Below the pieces are notes generated by a model. It ran no database searches. It was not told the origin of the DNA and worked only from the letters and a program-made list of their open reading frames with translations. Shown here one piece after another: positions 20,089 to 28,671 of a stretch of 64,000 nucleotides of DNA. Where the stretch lies: the NCBI RefSeq assembly GCF_020166395.1, contig NZ_JAIQXU010000008.1, positions 1 to 64,000 of the forward strand. The letters are read 5' to 3'. Position numbers and translations under genes: made by a program. This DNA comes from Deinococcus betulae (GTDB lineage: Bacteria; Deinococcota; Deinococci; Deinococcales; Deinococcaceae). The first letter of the stretch is position 1; the number at the start of each line of letters is the position of its first letter.

Positions 20089-20286
20089 ATGAAAGATCTG
20101 CTTGGCACGGTCCTCGAAAGCGCGCTGCATCTGCTAACCCTGCTGAGTTGGCCCGCACGCTGGACGCCGGCCCTGGTGGGAGTGGCGCTGGCCGGTGTGG
20201 GGGCGGCTGTGGGCAATCCCGCAGTGGTCACGGTCGGCGCGGTGTTGGTCTTGGTCGGGTTTATGCGCCGCCCGGCTCGCTGCTGA
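20089..20286 (+). CDS. Small two-helix membrane protein
   Basis: The 65-residue protein follows GGAGAG in 20081-20086. It has two hydrophobic segments (about 12-22 and 27-58), with ALVGVALAGVGAAVGNPAVV as the core of the second, and ends in RRPARC. No family is recognised. It is divergent from pnp with 79 bases between starts. The gap to dkgB (20287-20565) holds no further gene. Confidence 0.6.
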   Translation: MKDLLGTVLESALHLLTLLSWPARWTPALVGVALAGVGAAVGNPAVVTVGAVLVLVGFMRRPARC

Positions 20287-20565
20287 GGCTGGGGGAGGAG
20301 TAGGGAGGAGTGGACGGGTCTGGACTATTCCCGCTGGCCATGCCTTCCTGCTTACCGGCACTGGGGCCCGGCCCAACAGGAAGCGCGGCTGGTGCCGAGA
20401 GGCCGCTGCAGTCAGAACCTTTGAGCAGGTGACCTGAGCCGCTCAATCCGCTGTGCCCAGCATCCGCGCTCCAGCTTTTAAGGCGCGGCCTGGACAGTTC
20501 CGGACTTCACGACAAAGTTTTCCTGCCCGCTGGCCTATCCTGGGCGCCACACAGGAGGACGACAC

Positions 20566-21375
20566 ATGACTGTACCGGCATTTGGACTGGGCACGTTTCG
20601 ACTGAAAGACGATGTGGTGCGCCGCGTGGTGGCCGACGCGCTGGACCTGGGTTACCGCGCCATTGATACAGCCCAGGGCTATGACAACGAGGCCGAGATT
20701 GGCGAGGTCTTGCAGGCCAGCGGGGTGCCGCGCGCCGAGGTGTACGTCACCACCAAGATCAAGCCCGCCAACTACCGCCGCCAGGCTCTGCTGGACAGCT
20801 TGCGCCAGAGCCTCGACAAGCTGCGCCTGGAGCAGGTGGACCTCACCCTGATTCACTGGCCCGTGCCGAATGGAGAAGTGCAGGCCGAGGAATATCTGGC
20901 TGCCCTGGCCGAAGCGCATGAACTGGGCTTGACCCGCGAAATTGGCGTGTCAAACTTCAATATTGCTGGGTTGCGGCAGGCGCGCGCGGTGCTCGGAGGC
21001 GTGCCCCTGGCCACCAATCAGGTCGAGATTCATCCCTACCTGCAAAACCGCAAGCTGGTCGATTTTGCCCGCCAGGAGGGCATTCATCTGACCTCGTACA
21101 TGACGCTGGCGGTGGGCAAGGTGATGAACGATGAGGTGATGCAGGCCATTGCCCGCGCGCACGGCGCCACGCCCGCGCAAGTGGCCCTTGCCTGGGCCCT
21201 GCGGCAGGGACACAGCGTGATTCCTTCCAGCACCAAACGTGAAAACCTGGCCAGCAACCTGGGTGCGCAGACGCTGCAGCTGACCGACGAAGACATGGCC
21301 CAGATCGAGGGGCTAGAGCAGGGCGAGGCGGCGCGCATTGCCAGCCCAGAAAGCGCCCGCCCCCAGTGGGATTAG
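20566..21375 (+). CDS. dkgB: Aldo/keto reductase, 2,5-diketo-D-gluconate reductase B type
   Basis: The 269-residue NADPH-dependent reductase resembles E. coli DkgB along its whole length, opening with [15 protein letters not shown] and ending PQWD where the E. coli protein ends PEWD. The AKR catalytic tetrad is present: Asp34 and Tyr39 in [10 protein letters not shown], Lys64 in VTTKI, His97 in LIHWP. The NADPH-binding segment [10 protein letters not shown] is intact. Natural substrates of this group include methylglyoxal and other small carbonyls, so detoxification is as likely as ketogluconate metabolism. AGGAGG sits 9 bases before the ATG. The kinase remnant downstream starts about 20 bases later. 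Confidence 0.92.
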   Translation: MTVPAFGLGTFRLKDDVVRRVVADALDLGYRAIDTAQGYDNEAEIGEVLQASGVPRAEVYVTTKIKPANYRRQALLDSLRQSLDKLRLEQVDLTLIHWPVPNGEVQAEEYLAALAEAHELGLTREIGVSNFNIAGLRQARAVLGGVPLATNQVEIHPYLQNRKLVDFARQEGIHLTSYMTLAVGKVMNDEVMQAIARAHGATPAQVALAWALRQGHSVIPSSTKRENLASNLGAQTLQLTDEDMAQIEGLEQGEAARIASPESARPQWD

Positions 21376-21397
21376 GCTGAATGAAGGGACTGCCCCC

Positions 21398-22219
21398 GTG
21401 CTGAGCCTGCTGCGGGCCTGGCATCCGGAAGTGCAGGTCCAGCGCCTTCAGCGTCTGCCGGGCGGCGTGTCGGCGACGGTCACCGCCTGTGAGGTGGTTC
21501 TGGGTCAAGGGCCAGCGCGCCGCGTAGTAGTGCGGCAGGGGCCAGGTACGTCGGCACAGCAAGCGGCCCTGCTGCGCCGGCTTTGGGCCGCTGGTCTTCC
21601 AGTGCCCGAGCCGCTCTATCAGGCGCTGGGGGGAATGGTTACAGCCTTTGTAGAGGGCCGCAGTGGCACCGAGGCAGGCGCCGACCCGGTTCAACTGGCG
21701 GCCTTTCTGGCGCGGCTTTAGGCACTGCCCCCGGTGGATTGGCCGCTGGCACCACTGGGCGAAGTCCCCGCAGCCGGGCCGCAACTGGACGACTCGCTGT
21801 CAGAAGGCCGGCTCAGGGCGGCGCTGGCCACGGTCCCCAGGCCGATAGGGAAGACCACGCTCCTGCACGGCGACCTCTGGCCCGGCAATACCCTGTGGCA
21901 CGCCGGGCAGCTGTCGGCGGTGATCGACTGGGAAGACGCGGCGCTGGGTCATCCGCTGGCCGATGTGGGCAATACCCGCCTGGAACTCCTGTTTTTTCAA
22001 GGCGAGGCGGCGGTGGACGCTTTCACGCAGACATACACAGCGCTCAGTGGGCAAGCCCTCACCGACCTGCCCTACTGGGATCTGCGCGCCGCCTTGCGGC
22101 CCTGCGGGCGGCTGCACACCTGGGGCCTGTCCGCTGCCCTGGAACAGCAGCTGCGAGAACGGCACAGGACCTTTACCGAAGCGGCGCTCCGTTCCTTCGC
22201 GGTCAGTCTCCCCGGCTAA
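21398..22219 (+). pseudogene. Aminoglycoside/fructosamine kinase-like gene interrupted by an amber codon
   Basis: A single reading frame encodes an APH-fold kinase of about 273 residues but carries one TAG at 21719-21721. Upstream is the N-lobe (PGGVSATVTACEVV, then RRVVVRQ); downstream in the same frame is the C-lobe with the catalytic HGDLWPGN motif and the metal-binding VIDWEDAA motif. The codon stands where one residue (LARL-x-ALPPVDWP) would complete the chain; one C-to-T change from CAG would make it. No frameshift or other stop is present, so the lesion is recent, tolerated by readthrough, or a sequencing error. GTG 21398 after AAGGGA is the likely start; the frame is open further upstream inside dkgB. 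Confidence 0.75.
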
Positions 22220-22225
22220 GCGGCG

Positions 22226-23752
22226 TCAGTCTCGCACGAAGTCCGAGCCGCCGATGTGCAGGGCGTCTCCAAAGCGGTAAAACAGCAGGCGCTGCTCTGG
22301 GCCGCTGGTGGGCTTAATCGTGATGCCGTAGCCCTGAATGCTGTAGCGGCCCCCGCCGCGCGACTGACTGCCCACCGCCATGTTTGAGGTGGACGCGCCC
22401 CCAAAGCGGCCCCCAGTAAAGGTGCCGTCTGGTTTGAAGGTGTAATCGCTGCCCCCAGCCACCATCACATCGCCGCCCATCGCCGTGTTGCCCCCGCCGC
22501 CCAGTGAGGCGTAGGCGCCGCTGAGTTTCAGCCCGGCCGCCGCCGGCTTGATGGCGTCTTGCACCTCAAAGGTCTCGGTTTCGCCGTCACCCCAGCGAAT
22601 CTGGAAGTTCTGGCCCTGCCGGCTCCACTTGCCCCATTTCTGGGGTTCAAGTTGCCGCGACAGTTTGGCGTTAAAGCTGCTGGGCGCCCACGAGGGGTCG
22701 TTGTACACCGTGCCGTCTTTCAAGAACAGGTACGGCGGGAAGGTCACGATGACCATGCCGCCCACCCCGATGCCGCTGGACTGGGTGGTGTAGACACCCA
22801 GCACCTCGCTGTCCTTTAGACCCTGCCCCGCCGCCACCAGAAAGCGTTCGGCGGGCTGGTTCTTAAAGCGCCAGCCCACATCTGCTGCGGACAGGGTTGA
22901 GGCTTTCAGGCCGGCCGGATTGACCACGCGGCACCCTTCCAGCGTCAGAGAGGTGTCCCGGTCAAAGTCGCGGACCCGGCCGACCACGGTGACGGTTTGG
23001 CCCTTGGGCGGGTCGGCCGCGTCGCCGGCCATGTCGTAGCAGTACACCGACCACTTGACCTCGCGGCGGTCGTCACTCTGGGTCAGCGAGCGGCTGCGCT
23101 GGACCGTACCCGTGACCGCCACCTGTGGTCCCAGCGCGCGGAGCTTACTCACCACGGCCTGCTCGGCAACGCTGCTGGACGTGGTCTTGGGCAGGGCGGC
23201 CAGCGTCTGCCCCGCCAGGGAGGACAGCTGCGCCACGGTGTAGCGCACGGTGGGCCCAGTAGAGGCCGGCGCAGCCTTAGTTGTGGTGGTCGTCGCCGCA
23301 GTCGTCCCGGCCGCAGTCCCGGTGCCCAGCAGAGTATTCAGCTGCGGCACCTTGCCGCGCACGTCGAAGGTGTCACCCTTGAGCTGCGCGCGGTAAGCGG
23401 CGCACACCTGGGCTGCCGTCCCAAGAGTCCGCATACTGCCGACCAGGGCGTCAAGCTGGGGGTTGAGGCTTGAGCGCAGTTGCGTCACGTTGGCGTCGCC
23501 CAGACGTTTGCGCAGCCCGGCGTCAAAGCCTTCGAGCTTCTGGGCGCTCAGCCAGGCCGCATACGCCTGTTTGGTGGCGGCCGCCGTACCCGGATCGCGC
23601 GCCGTGCAGTCGTCGCGCAGGCGCCCGGCGCTCAGGTAGGTGGCGTAGGCGGTGCCCAGGGCCTGCAGGGCCGCCGCGTTCGGCGTTTGGGCGGAGGCGG
23701 CAGCAGCCAGCAGCAGGGCCGTGCAGGCGGTCAGACGTCGCAGCGAAACCAT
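22226..23752 (-). CDS. Exported hypothetical protein (508 aa)
   Basis: The start chosen is MVSLRRLTACTALLLAAAASAQ, a signal peptide, rather than the upstream in-frame start at 23815, which has no export signal. The mature protein has a helical N-terminal region, a low-complexity Thr/Ala linker (TTTTTKAAPAS, near residue 150), then a segment with VTVVGRVRDFDRDTSLTLEGC that resembles an OB-fold strand pattern. The C-terminal part is Gly/Ser-rich beta (GGGGNTAMGGDVMVAGG) and ends FGDALHIGGSDFVRD. No enzyme motif is seen. It converges with the kinase remnant with 6 bases between stops. The function is unknown. Confidence 0.7.
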   Translation of the reverse strand: MVSLRRLTACTALLLAAAASAQTPNAAALQALGTAYATYLSAGRLRDDCTARDPGTAAATKQAYAAWLSAQKLEGFDAGLRKRLGDANVTQLRSSLNPQLDALVGSMRTLGTAAQVCAAYRAQLKGDTFDVRGKVPQLNTLLGTGTAAGTTAATTTTTKAAPASTGPTVRYTVAQLSSLAGQTLAALPKTTSSSVAEQAVVSKLRALGPQVAVTGTVQRSRSLTQSDDRREVKWSVYCYDMAGDAADPPKGQTVTVVGRVRDFDRDTSLTLEGCRVVNPAGLKASTLSAADVGWRFKNQPAERFLVAAGQGLKDSEVLGVYTTQSSGIGVGGMVIVTFPPYLFLKDGTVYNDPSWAPSSFNAKLSRQLEPQKWGKWSRQGQNFQIRWGDGETETFEVQDAIKPAAAGLKLSGAYASLGGGGNTAMGGDVMVAGGSDYTFKPDGTFTGGRFGGASTSNMAVGSQSRGGGRYSIQGYGITIKPTSGPEQRLLFYRFGDALHIGGSDFVRD

Positions 23753-23818
23753 ACCCTGACCGTAGGGGACTCCTGTGCGGCGGCGCTGAGGGAAGCCCCT
23801 GCTGAGCTTCAGCAATCC

Positions 23819-24286
23819 TCAAGCCTGAGGACGGGGTATAGGTGTCCAGTCCCACCAGGTGTAGTGGTATTCACCCTGTTCCACGGTGTACTCGGTGCCG
23901 CAGACCCGGCACCCGCAGCGGTAGGTCATGTTCCAGTCGGGCGGTGAGGTTGAGAGGATGTTCACGGCGCCGCTGGCCTGTTCCTTGTTGGGGTTATAGA
24001 ACAGGTAGCCCGGATAGAGCGTGCAGGAGCAGCGTCCGTCGCGCGCCGCCTCCAGCGTCCGCAGCGCTTGGCGCAAATGGTCGTTGTTGGAATAAAAGGC
24101 CCCACCCAGATCCAAACCGTCAGTAGCCTGCCGAATGGCGGCCAGGTGAGGCACCAGGGGGAGGCGCGCCGCGACGGGTAGCCGGATCACCGCATGGGAA
24201 GCGGCCCACACGCGCTGCGGGTCGCGGGAGGTCAGATCGGCCAGCAGCGAGGCTGCATCGGGTGGGTCCGCCGTCATAGGACCCAT
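23819..24286 (-). CDS. Hypothetical protein with C-terminal cysteine cluster
   Basis: The 155-residue protein has a helical N-terminal half (SLLADLTSRDPQRVWAASHA) and a C-terminal half with CSC near residue 86 and CGCRVCG near residue 123, a spacing able to bind zinc; it ends in a Trp/Tyr-rich YHYTWWDWTP stretch. I do not recognise the family. The start is uncertain (24286 or 24277) and neither has a good ribosome site. It lies 38 bases after the HxlR gene on the same strand and is probably cotranscribed with it. Confidence 0.55.
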   Translation of the reverse strand: MGPMTADPPDAASLLADLTSRDPQRVWAASHAVIRLPVAARLPLVPHLAAIRQATDGLDLGGAFYSNNDHLRQALRTLEAARDGRCSCTLYPGYLFYNPNKEQASGAVNILSTSPPDWNMTYRCGCRVCGTEYTVEQGEYHYTWWDWTPIPRPQA

Positions 24287-24324
24287 GATGGCGCCAGGGA
24301 AAGGCGTGCAGAGGCCAGTGCCCT

Positions 24325-24969
24325 TCAGCTCCGCTCAACCAAAGGCGGCAGCGGAAAGGCTCGGACGAAGTGCTCGGCCAGGTCGCGGTCGCCGGCCACC
24401 TTTATAGTCTCGTCCAGCGGTTGCCCGCCGAAAATCACGGCGCCCAGCGCACCCACCGGGCCCGTAAGGGTCACCTCGGCTGCCAGGCTCAGCCCAGAAG
24501 TAACTTCCGCCGTCTGCCCCCGGAGGAGCACGGTGTACTGCCCTTCTGGCCCGAGGTCCAGGGCCACGGTCGCCCCAGGCAGTTCACCCCCATTCATGGT
24601 TTTTAAGGCGGTCAGCAGGGTCGCTGTACTGATGGGCGCCTGGGCCGGGCGGCCAGGCGAGCGGGCGCCCCAGCGGCCTAGCGCCTGCAAGACAGGTTCT
24701 AGCTCGCGGCCCCAGGGCGTCAGGGCGTAGACCCGCGCGCTGGCGGGGGGTGGCAATTGCTCGCGCCGTACCACCCCCACCTCTTCTAGGTCACCCAGGC
24801 GCTGGGTCAGCACCGTGGGGCTGATGCCCCGCAGCTGCTCTTGCAAGTCGGTGAAGCGGCGCGGGCCCAGCAGCAGTTCGCGCACGACCAGCAGCGCCCA
24901 GCGCTCTCCCACCAGGTCCAGGGCGTGAGCGGCGGCGCAGCCATCATCGTAGACGCGCTTTCCAGGCAT
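24325..24969 (-). CDS. HxlR-family transcriptional regulator with C-terminal SCP2-like domain
   Basis: The 214-residue protein has an N-terminal HxlR winged helix (residues 1-95) with the conserved early cysteine (DDGCAAAHALDLVGERWALL) and the phrase LREQL-like LQEQLRGISPTVLTQRL. The C-terminal 100 residues resemble a sterol-carrier/SCP2-like ligand-binding fold, a known architecture in this family. The start MPGKRV is supported by TACACT 9 bases upstream (leaderless). It diverges from the VOC/MFS operon at 25139 and is the obvious candidate regulator of it; the conserved cysteine could sense electrophiles. The ligand is unknown. Confidence 0.85.
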   Translation of the reverse strand: MPGKRVYDDGCAAAHALDLVGERWALLVVRELLLGPRRFTDLQEQLRGISPTVLTQRLGDLEEVGVVRREQLPPPASARVYALTPWGRELEPVLQALGRWGARSPGRPAQAPISTATLLTALKTMNGGELPGATVALDLGPEGQYTVLLRGQTAEVTSGLSLAAEVTLTGPVGALGAVIFGGQPLDETIKVAGDRDLAEHFVRAFPLPPLVERS

Positions 24970-24978
24970 TGAGGCCCC

Positions 24979-25045
24979 AGTGTACCGGGTCTCCTCCGAA
25001 AAACGGAGTGAAGACTTGCAATTGCGGAGCATTCTGTTCTAAGCT
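24979..25045. promoter_or_regulatory. Divergent promoter region between hxlR-like gene and VOC/MFS operon
   Basis: Minus strand: TACACT (24979-24984) is the -10 of the regulator gene. CTCCG/CGGAG (24994-25008, 5-base spacer AAAAA) covers its -35 zone. Plus strand: TTGCAA (25016-25021) and TAAGCT (25040-25045) with an 18-base spacer form the operon promoter; the perfect palindrome GCAATTGC (25018-25025) overlaps its -35. Both inverted repeats are candidate HxlR operators. Confidence 0.5.
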
Positions 25046-25138
25046 AAACGAGATAAAGGAAGTTCGGGCACAATCGCAGCCCGTCACGTGCAGGCGTGGC
25101 GGCTGGACATCCACGCCCCGAACAGCCGAAGGAGTTCC

Positions 25139-25552
25139 ATGCCCCAGCTTCAGCCCTACCTCGGCTTTAACGGCAACTGCCAGAAGGCCATGACCTTTTA
25201 CCAGGCCTGCCTGGGCGGCGACTTGGATCTGATGACTGTGGCAGCCTCGCCCGTCGCGGCCCAGCTGCCCCCCGAGATGCAGAACCATGTGCTGCACGGC
25301 CGGCTGGTGTCCGGCGACCTGACGCTGCTGGCGTCGGACATGACGCAGGACACGGGGCGCACCCAGTCGGTCTCGCTGATGCTGCAGTGTGACAGCGCCG
25401 AGCAAGCGCGCGCTGCCTTCGAAAAGCTGGCCGAGGGCGGCACGGTCACGCAGCCGCTGGGCCCGTCGTTCTGGGGTTCCACCTTTGGCCACCTGACCGA
25501 CCAGTACGGCATCCACTGGCTGCTGAACGCCGAAGCCGTTCAGGGAGGCTGA
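25139..25552 (+). CDS. PhnB-like VOC-superfamily protein
   Basis: The 137-residue protein begins MPQLQPYLGFNGNCQKAM and contains FYQACLGGDL and FGHLTDQYGIHWLLN, the hallmarks of PhnB/glyoxalase-bleomycin-resistance folds. Such proteins bind small molecules or metals; most PhnB-like members have no assigned reaction. AAGGAG precedes the ATG by 6 bases. It is the first gene of a tightly packed plus-strand operon (next start 6 bases after its stop) facing the HxlR regulator. Confidence 0.85.
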   Translation: MPQLQPYLGFNGNCQKAMTFYQACLGGDLDLMTVAASPVAAQLPPEMQNHVLHGRLVSGDLTLLASDMTQDTGRTQSVSLMLQCDSAEQARAAFEKLAEGGTVTQPLGPSFWGSTFGHLTDQYGIHWLLNAEAVQGG

Positions 25553-25558
25553 GCGCCC

Positions 25559-26104
25559 ATGTCCTTTCAGGCGTATCTGGATATGGTGCGGGCCCAGACC
25601 GGCAAGACGGTCTCCGATTTCCGCGAGCTGGCCGGTGCCAAAGGCCTGGAGAAACACGGCCAGATTGTGACCTGGCTCAAGACCGAGCACGGCCTGGGGC
25701 ATGGGCACGCCACTGCGGTGGCCGCAGCGCTGCTCAAGGCCGAGACCCGGCAAGCCACCCCAGAGGAGCGCGTGGCCGCCGTGTTCAGCGGCAAGAAGGT
25801 GGCCTGGCAGCCCCTCTGGACGGCGCTGCTGGCCCACGTGCAGGCGCTGGGCGCCGATGTGGGCGTGGCGCCCACCGAGACGTATCTCAGCCTGACCCGA
25901 GGCGGCAAGAAGTTTGCCTTGCTGCAGCCGGGTGTGAAGGGCGCCGATGTGGGCCTGCGCCTGCCTAGTCAGGTGCCCGCCGCCCCGTTTGAACCGGCCG
26001 GGTCCTGGAACACGATGGTGACCCACCGCCTGCGGCTGACCAGCCCAGGCGAGCCGGACGCCGCCCTGCTGGACGCCCTGAGCGCGGCGTACCAGGCCCG
26101 CTGA
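25559..26104 (+). CDS. DUF4287 and DUF5655 domain protein
   Basis: The 181-residue protein has an N-terminal DUF4287 helical domain (FQAYLDMVRAQTGKTVSDF) and a C-terminal DUF5655 domain (about 75-181; TYLSLTRGGKKFALLQPG and MVTHRLRL). These domains often occur together as small cytosolic proteins with no proven function; DUF5655 resembles a predicted transport or nucleic-acid-binding unit. It lies in the middle of the HxlR-linked operon, 6 bases after the PhnB-like gene and 20 before the exporter. Domain calls are from recognised sequence phrases. Confidence 0.8.
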   Translation: MSFQAYLDMVRAQTGKTVSDFRELAGAKGLEKHGQIVTWLKTEHGLGHGHATAVAAALLKAETRQATPEERVAAVFSGKKVAWQPLWTALLAHVQALGADVGVAPTETYLSLTRGGKKFALLQPGVKGADVGLRLPSQVPAAPFEPAGSWNTMVTHRLRLTSPGEPDAALLDALSAAYQAR

Positions 26105-26124
26105 CCCGGCCCCGGAGGCCTCCC

Positions 26125-27588
26125 ATGACCCCGCCTGACACCCTGACCCCCCGTGACCGCACCGTCATTCTGGTGCTGCTGATTTCGACCTTCGTGGTCA
26201 TCCTGAACGAGACCATCATGAACGTGGCCCTGCCGCGCTTGATGGCCGACTTGGACGTCAGTGCCCGCCTGGCCCAGTGGCTCAGCACGGCCTTTATGCT
26301 CACGATGGCGGTGGTGATTCCTGTTACGGGGTTCCTGCTGCAGCGGCTGGCGACCCGCACCGTGTACTTCACCGCGATGGGCCTGTTCTGTGTGGGCACG
26401 CTGTTGGCCGCACTGGCGCCAGGCTTCGTGCCGCTGCTGCTGGCGCGGGTGGTGCAGGCGACGGGCACGGCGATCATGCTGCCCCTGCTGATGACCACCG
26501 TGCTGACCCTGGTGCCGGTTCGCCAGCGCGGGGCCGTGATGGGCAACCTCAGCATTGTCATTTCGGTGGCGCCGGCCATTGGCCCCACCCTCTCGGGCCT
26601 GATCTTGCAGGTGCTGCCCTGGCGCTTTCTGTTCGTGTTCGTGTTGCCGGTGGCGCTGGCCGCCCTGGCCTACGGCGCGCGTACCCTGCGCAATGTGGGC
26701 ACGCCCCGCCCGGTGGCGCTGGACCTGCTGTCGGTGCCTCTGGCCGCGCTGGGCTTTGGTGGCCTGGTCTACGCCCTCAGCCAGGTGGGCGAGGGGGGCC
26801 GGGGTGGACTAACCCTGGCCACGGACGCGCCGCTGCTGGTGGGCGCCCTGGCACTGACCGCGTTTCTGTGGCGGCAGGTCGTGCTGGGCCGCCGGGGCGA
26901 GCCGCTGCTGGACCTGCGCGCTTTCCGGTTTCCGCAGTTTGCGCTGGGGGTAGGCCTGCTGGTGATCGCCATGGTGGCGCTGTTCGGCGGCATGATTCTG
27001 CTGCCGCTGTACCTGCAAAATCTGCGGGGCCTGAGTACCCTGCAAACGGGCCTGCTGCTGCTGCCGGGTGGCCTCTTGATGGGACTGCTGGCTCCCACCG
27101 TGGGGCGGCTGCATGACCGGATTGGTCCGCGGCCACTGGCGCTGCCGGGCACGGTCCTGATGACGGCGGTGCTGCTGGGCCTGAGCCGCATTGACGCAGG
27201 TACGTCCATCTGGGCCCTGCTGGCCCTGCACCTGACCCTCAGCGGCGGGCTGGCCCTGCTATTCACGCCAGTGTTTACCAGCAGCCTCGCGCCGCTGCCG
27301 CCCCACCTGTACTCGCACGGCAGCGCCATTCTCAGCACGCTGCAGCAGGTGGCGGGCGCCGCCGGCACCGCCCTGCTGGTGGCGCTGATGGCGGGGCGTG
27401 CCGCCCAGCTGACCGCGGCCGGTGCCTCCGCCACCGACGCCCAGGTGGCCGGGCTGCACTTAGCCTTTCTGGCGGCAGCGGGCGTGGGCGTGCTGGCGGC
27501 GGGCCTGGCCCTGGGGCTGCGCGCCACGCGGCAGCCGCAGACTTCGACCACCGACGACGCAGCTCCTCTGGCCCACCCTGGAGACTGA
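26125..27588 (+). CDS. DHA2-family MFS multidrug exporter
   Basis: The 487-residue protein has about 14 hydrophobic segments, as in the EmrB/QacA (DHA2) group of proton-driven exporters. Motif D1-like residues (VILNETIMNVALPRL) in helix 1 and the antiporter motif C-like run (SVAPAIGPTLSGLIL) in helix 5 are visible. The start follows GGAGG. It sits between the DUF4287 gene and two VOC genes under probable HxlR control, so it likely exports the compound, or modified compound, handled by this operon. The substrate cannot be read from sequence. Confidence 0.9.
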   Translation: MTPPDTLTPRDRTVILVLLISTFVVILNETIMNVALPRLMADLDVSARLAQWLSTAFMLTMAVVIPVTGFLLQRLATRTVYFTAMGLFCVGTLLAALAPGFVPLLLARVVQATGTAIMLPLLMTTVLTLVPVRQRGAVMGNLSIVISVAPAIGPTLSGLILQVLPWRFLFVFVLPVALAALAYGARTLRNVGTPRPVALDLLSVPLAALGFGGLVYALSQVGEGGRGGLTLATDAPLLVGALALTAFLWRQVVLGRRGEPLLDLRAFRFPQFALGVGLLVIAMVALFGGMILLPLYLQNLRGLSTLQTGLLLLPGGLLMGLLAPTVGRLHDRIGPRPLALPGTVLMTAVLLGLSRIDAGTSIWALLALHLTLSGGLALLFTPVFTSSLAPLPPHLYSHGSAILSTLQQVAGAAGTALLVALMAGRAAQLTAAGASATDAQVAGLHLAFLAAAGVGVLAAGLALGLRATRQPQTSTTDDAAPLAHPGD

Positions 27589-27589
27589 A

Positions 27590-28003
27590 ATGAACTGGAC
27601 CCTGGAAGTGGTGGTGGTGCCGGTCAGCGACGTGGCGCGGGCAGTGGCGTTTTACACCGGCGGGCTGGGTTTTGTGGTGGACCACGACACCAAACTGGGT
27701 GCGGGGCGGCGTCTCGTGCAGCTCACCCCACGCGGCTCGGGGTGCTCGGTGGTGCTGGGCGAGGGCCTGAGCGAAATGGCGCCGGGGTCGCTGCGGGGCC
27801 TGCAACTGGTCGTGAATGACGTGCGGGCTGCCCACACCGAACTGACAGCGCGGAGCGTGGCAGTGAGTAAAGTGCAGGTTCTGGGGCCGTCAGGCGCCCG
27901 CCCCGCCGTTCCCGGCGAAGACCTGAACAACGTTGGGTTTCTCTTTCTTGACGACCCCGATGGCAACGGTTGGGCCGTGCAACAAATCAGCGCCCGACCC
28001 TGA
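27590..28003 (+). CDS. VOC-family protein (glyoxalase/bleomycin resistance-like)
   Basis: The 137-residue protein has paired beta-alpha-beta-beta-beta modules: MNWTLEVVVVPVSDVARAVAFY at the N-terminus and LNNVGFLFLDDPDGNGWAVQQ at the C-terminus, the typical metal-site ends of VOC proteins. It starts one base after the exporter stop. It may bind, modify or sequester the exported compound. No specific reaction is assigned. Confidence 0.85.
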   Translation: MNWTLEVVVVPVSDVARAVAFYTGGLGFVVDHDTKLGAGRRLVQLTPRGSGCSVVLGEGLSEMAPGSLRGLQLVVNDVRAAHTELTARSVAVSKVQVLGPSGARPAVPGEDLNNVGFLFLDDPDGNGWAVQQISARP

Positions 28004-28015
28004 CAGGAGGCCCCT

Positions 28016-28408
28016 ATGACTCAGCTCACCCCCGCCCTGATGTTCGAAGGCCGCGCGGCCGAGGCGCTGGGCCTTTACCTCTCGCTCTTTCCAGGCGCCC
28101 AGGTGATCGCTCGCCAGGACTACGGCGCCGACGGGCCGGGCGCCCCCGGCACCATCCTGACCGCCGAGGTCGAACTGGCGGGGCAACGCCTGCGCGTCTC
28201 GGACAGTCCGATTTCGCATGCCTTTACCTTCACACCGTCGCTGTCCCTGTTTGTAGACGGGCTGACGCTGGCCGACTTTGAGCGCTTGTACGCGGGCCTG
28301 TCGGCCGGCGGCGAGGTGCTGATGCCGCCGGACAGCTACGGATTTAGCGCCCGCTTTGCCTGGGTCAATGACCGCTTTGGCGTGTCGTGGCAGCTGAACG
28401 TGCCGTAA
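28016..28408 (+). CDS. VOC-family protein (PhnB/3-demethylubiquinone methyltransferase-like fold)
   Basis: The 130-residue protein opens TQLTPALMFEGRAAEALGLY and ends FGVSWQLNVP, the pattern of the 3-dmu-9_3-mt/PhnB VOC subgroup, which despite its name usually has no methyltransferase activity. It is preceded by GGAGG and lies 12 bases after the previous VOC gene; its 3' end overlaps the next gene by 22 bases. It is the third VOC gene of this operon. Confidence 0.85.
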   Translation: MTQLTPALMFEGRAAEALGLYLSLFPGAQVIARQDYGADGPGAPGTILTAEVELAGQRLRVSDSPISHAFTFTPSLSLFVDGLTLADFERLYAGLSAGGEVLMPPDSYGFSARFAWVNDRFGVSWQLNVP

Positions 28409-28602
28409 AGGGGGACGCGCTGCCCACCGCGTTGGGCCGCCCTGCGACGGCGGCGTTGGCCGCCAGGGGCGTCACCACTCTGTCTGGGGTGGCCTGCCTG
28501 ACAAAAGAAGAACTACTGGCCCTGCATGGCGTGGGCCCAAAGGCTCTGCGTGTGCTCGGGGCCGCATTGGCCGCGCGGGGGCTCACCCTGCGGCCAGGCT
28601 GA
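28387..28602 (+). CDS. Small helix-hairpin-helix protein
   Basis: The 71-residue frame starts at GTG 28387 inside the preceding gene. The core ELLALHGVGPKALRVL is a helix-hairpin-helix like those of topoisomerase I/ligase-type DNA-binding domains, preceded by the phrase LGRPATAALAARGVTTLSG common in standalone HhH proteins. Homologues usually begin close to that phrase, so the true start may lie further in. It ends the operon. Sequence-independent DNA binding is plausible; its link to the VOC genes is unclear. Confidence 0.75.
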   Translation: MAAERAVKGDALPTALGRPATAALAARGVTTLSGVACLTKEELLALHGVGPKALRVLGAALAARGLTLRPG

Positions 28603-28658
28603 TCTGGCCTGCTGCCTCCTGTGTAAAGTGGCTCTGAGTGCGGCCCAGGCGGCCGCTT

Positions 28659-28664
28659 TAAAAT
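28659..28664 (+). promoter_or_regulatory. -10 element of the leaderless molybdopterin oxidoreductase gene
   Basis: TAAAAT lies 7 bases before ATG 28672. The alternative in-frame ATG at 28663 overlaps this hexamer and has no ribosome site, so 28672 is preferred. Confidence 0.6.
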
Positions 28665-28671
28665 GCCGGCT

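Noticed and set aside
18402..20303. A 633-codon plus-strand frame opposite pnp
   Set aside because: pnp has all its domains on the minus strand; the opposite frame is Ala/Gly/Gln/His-rich shadow.
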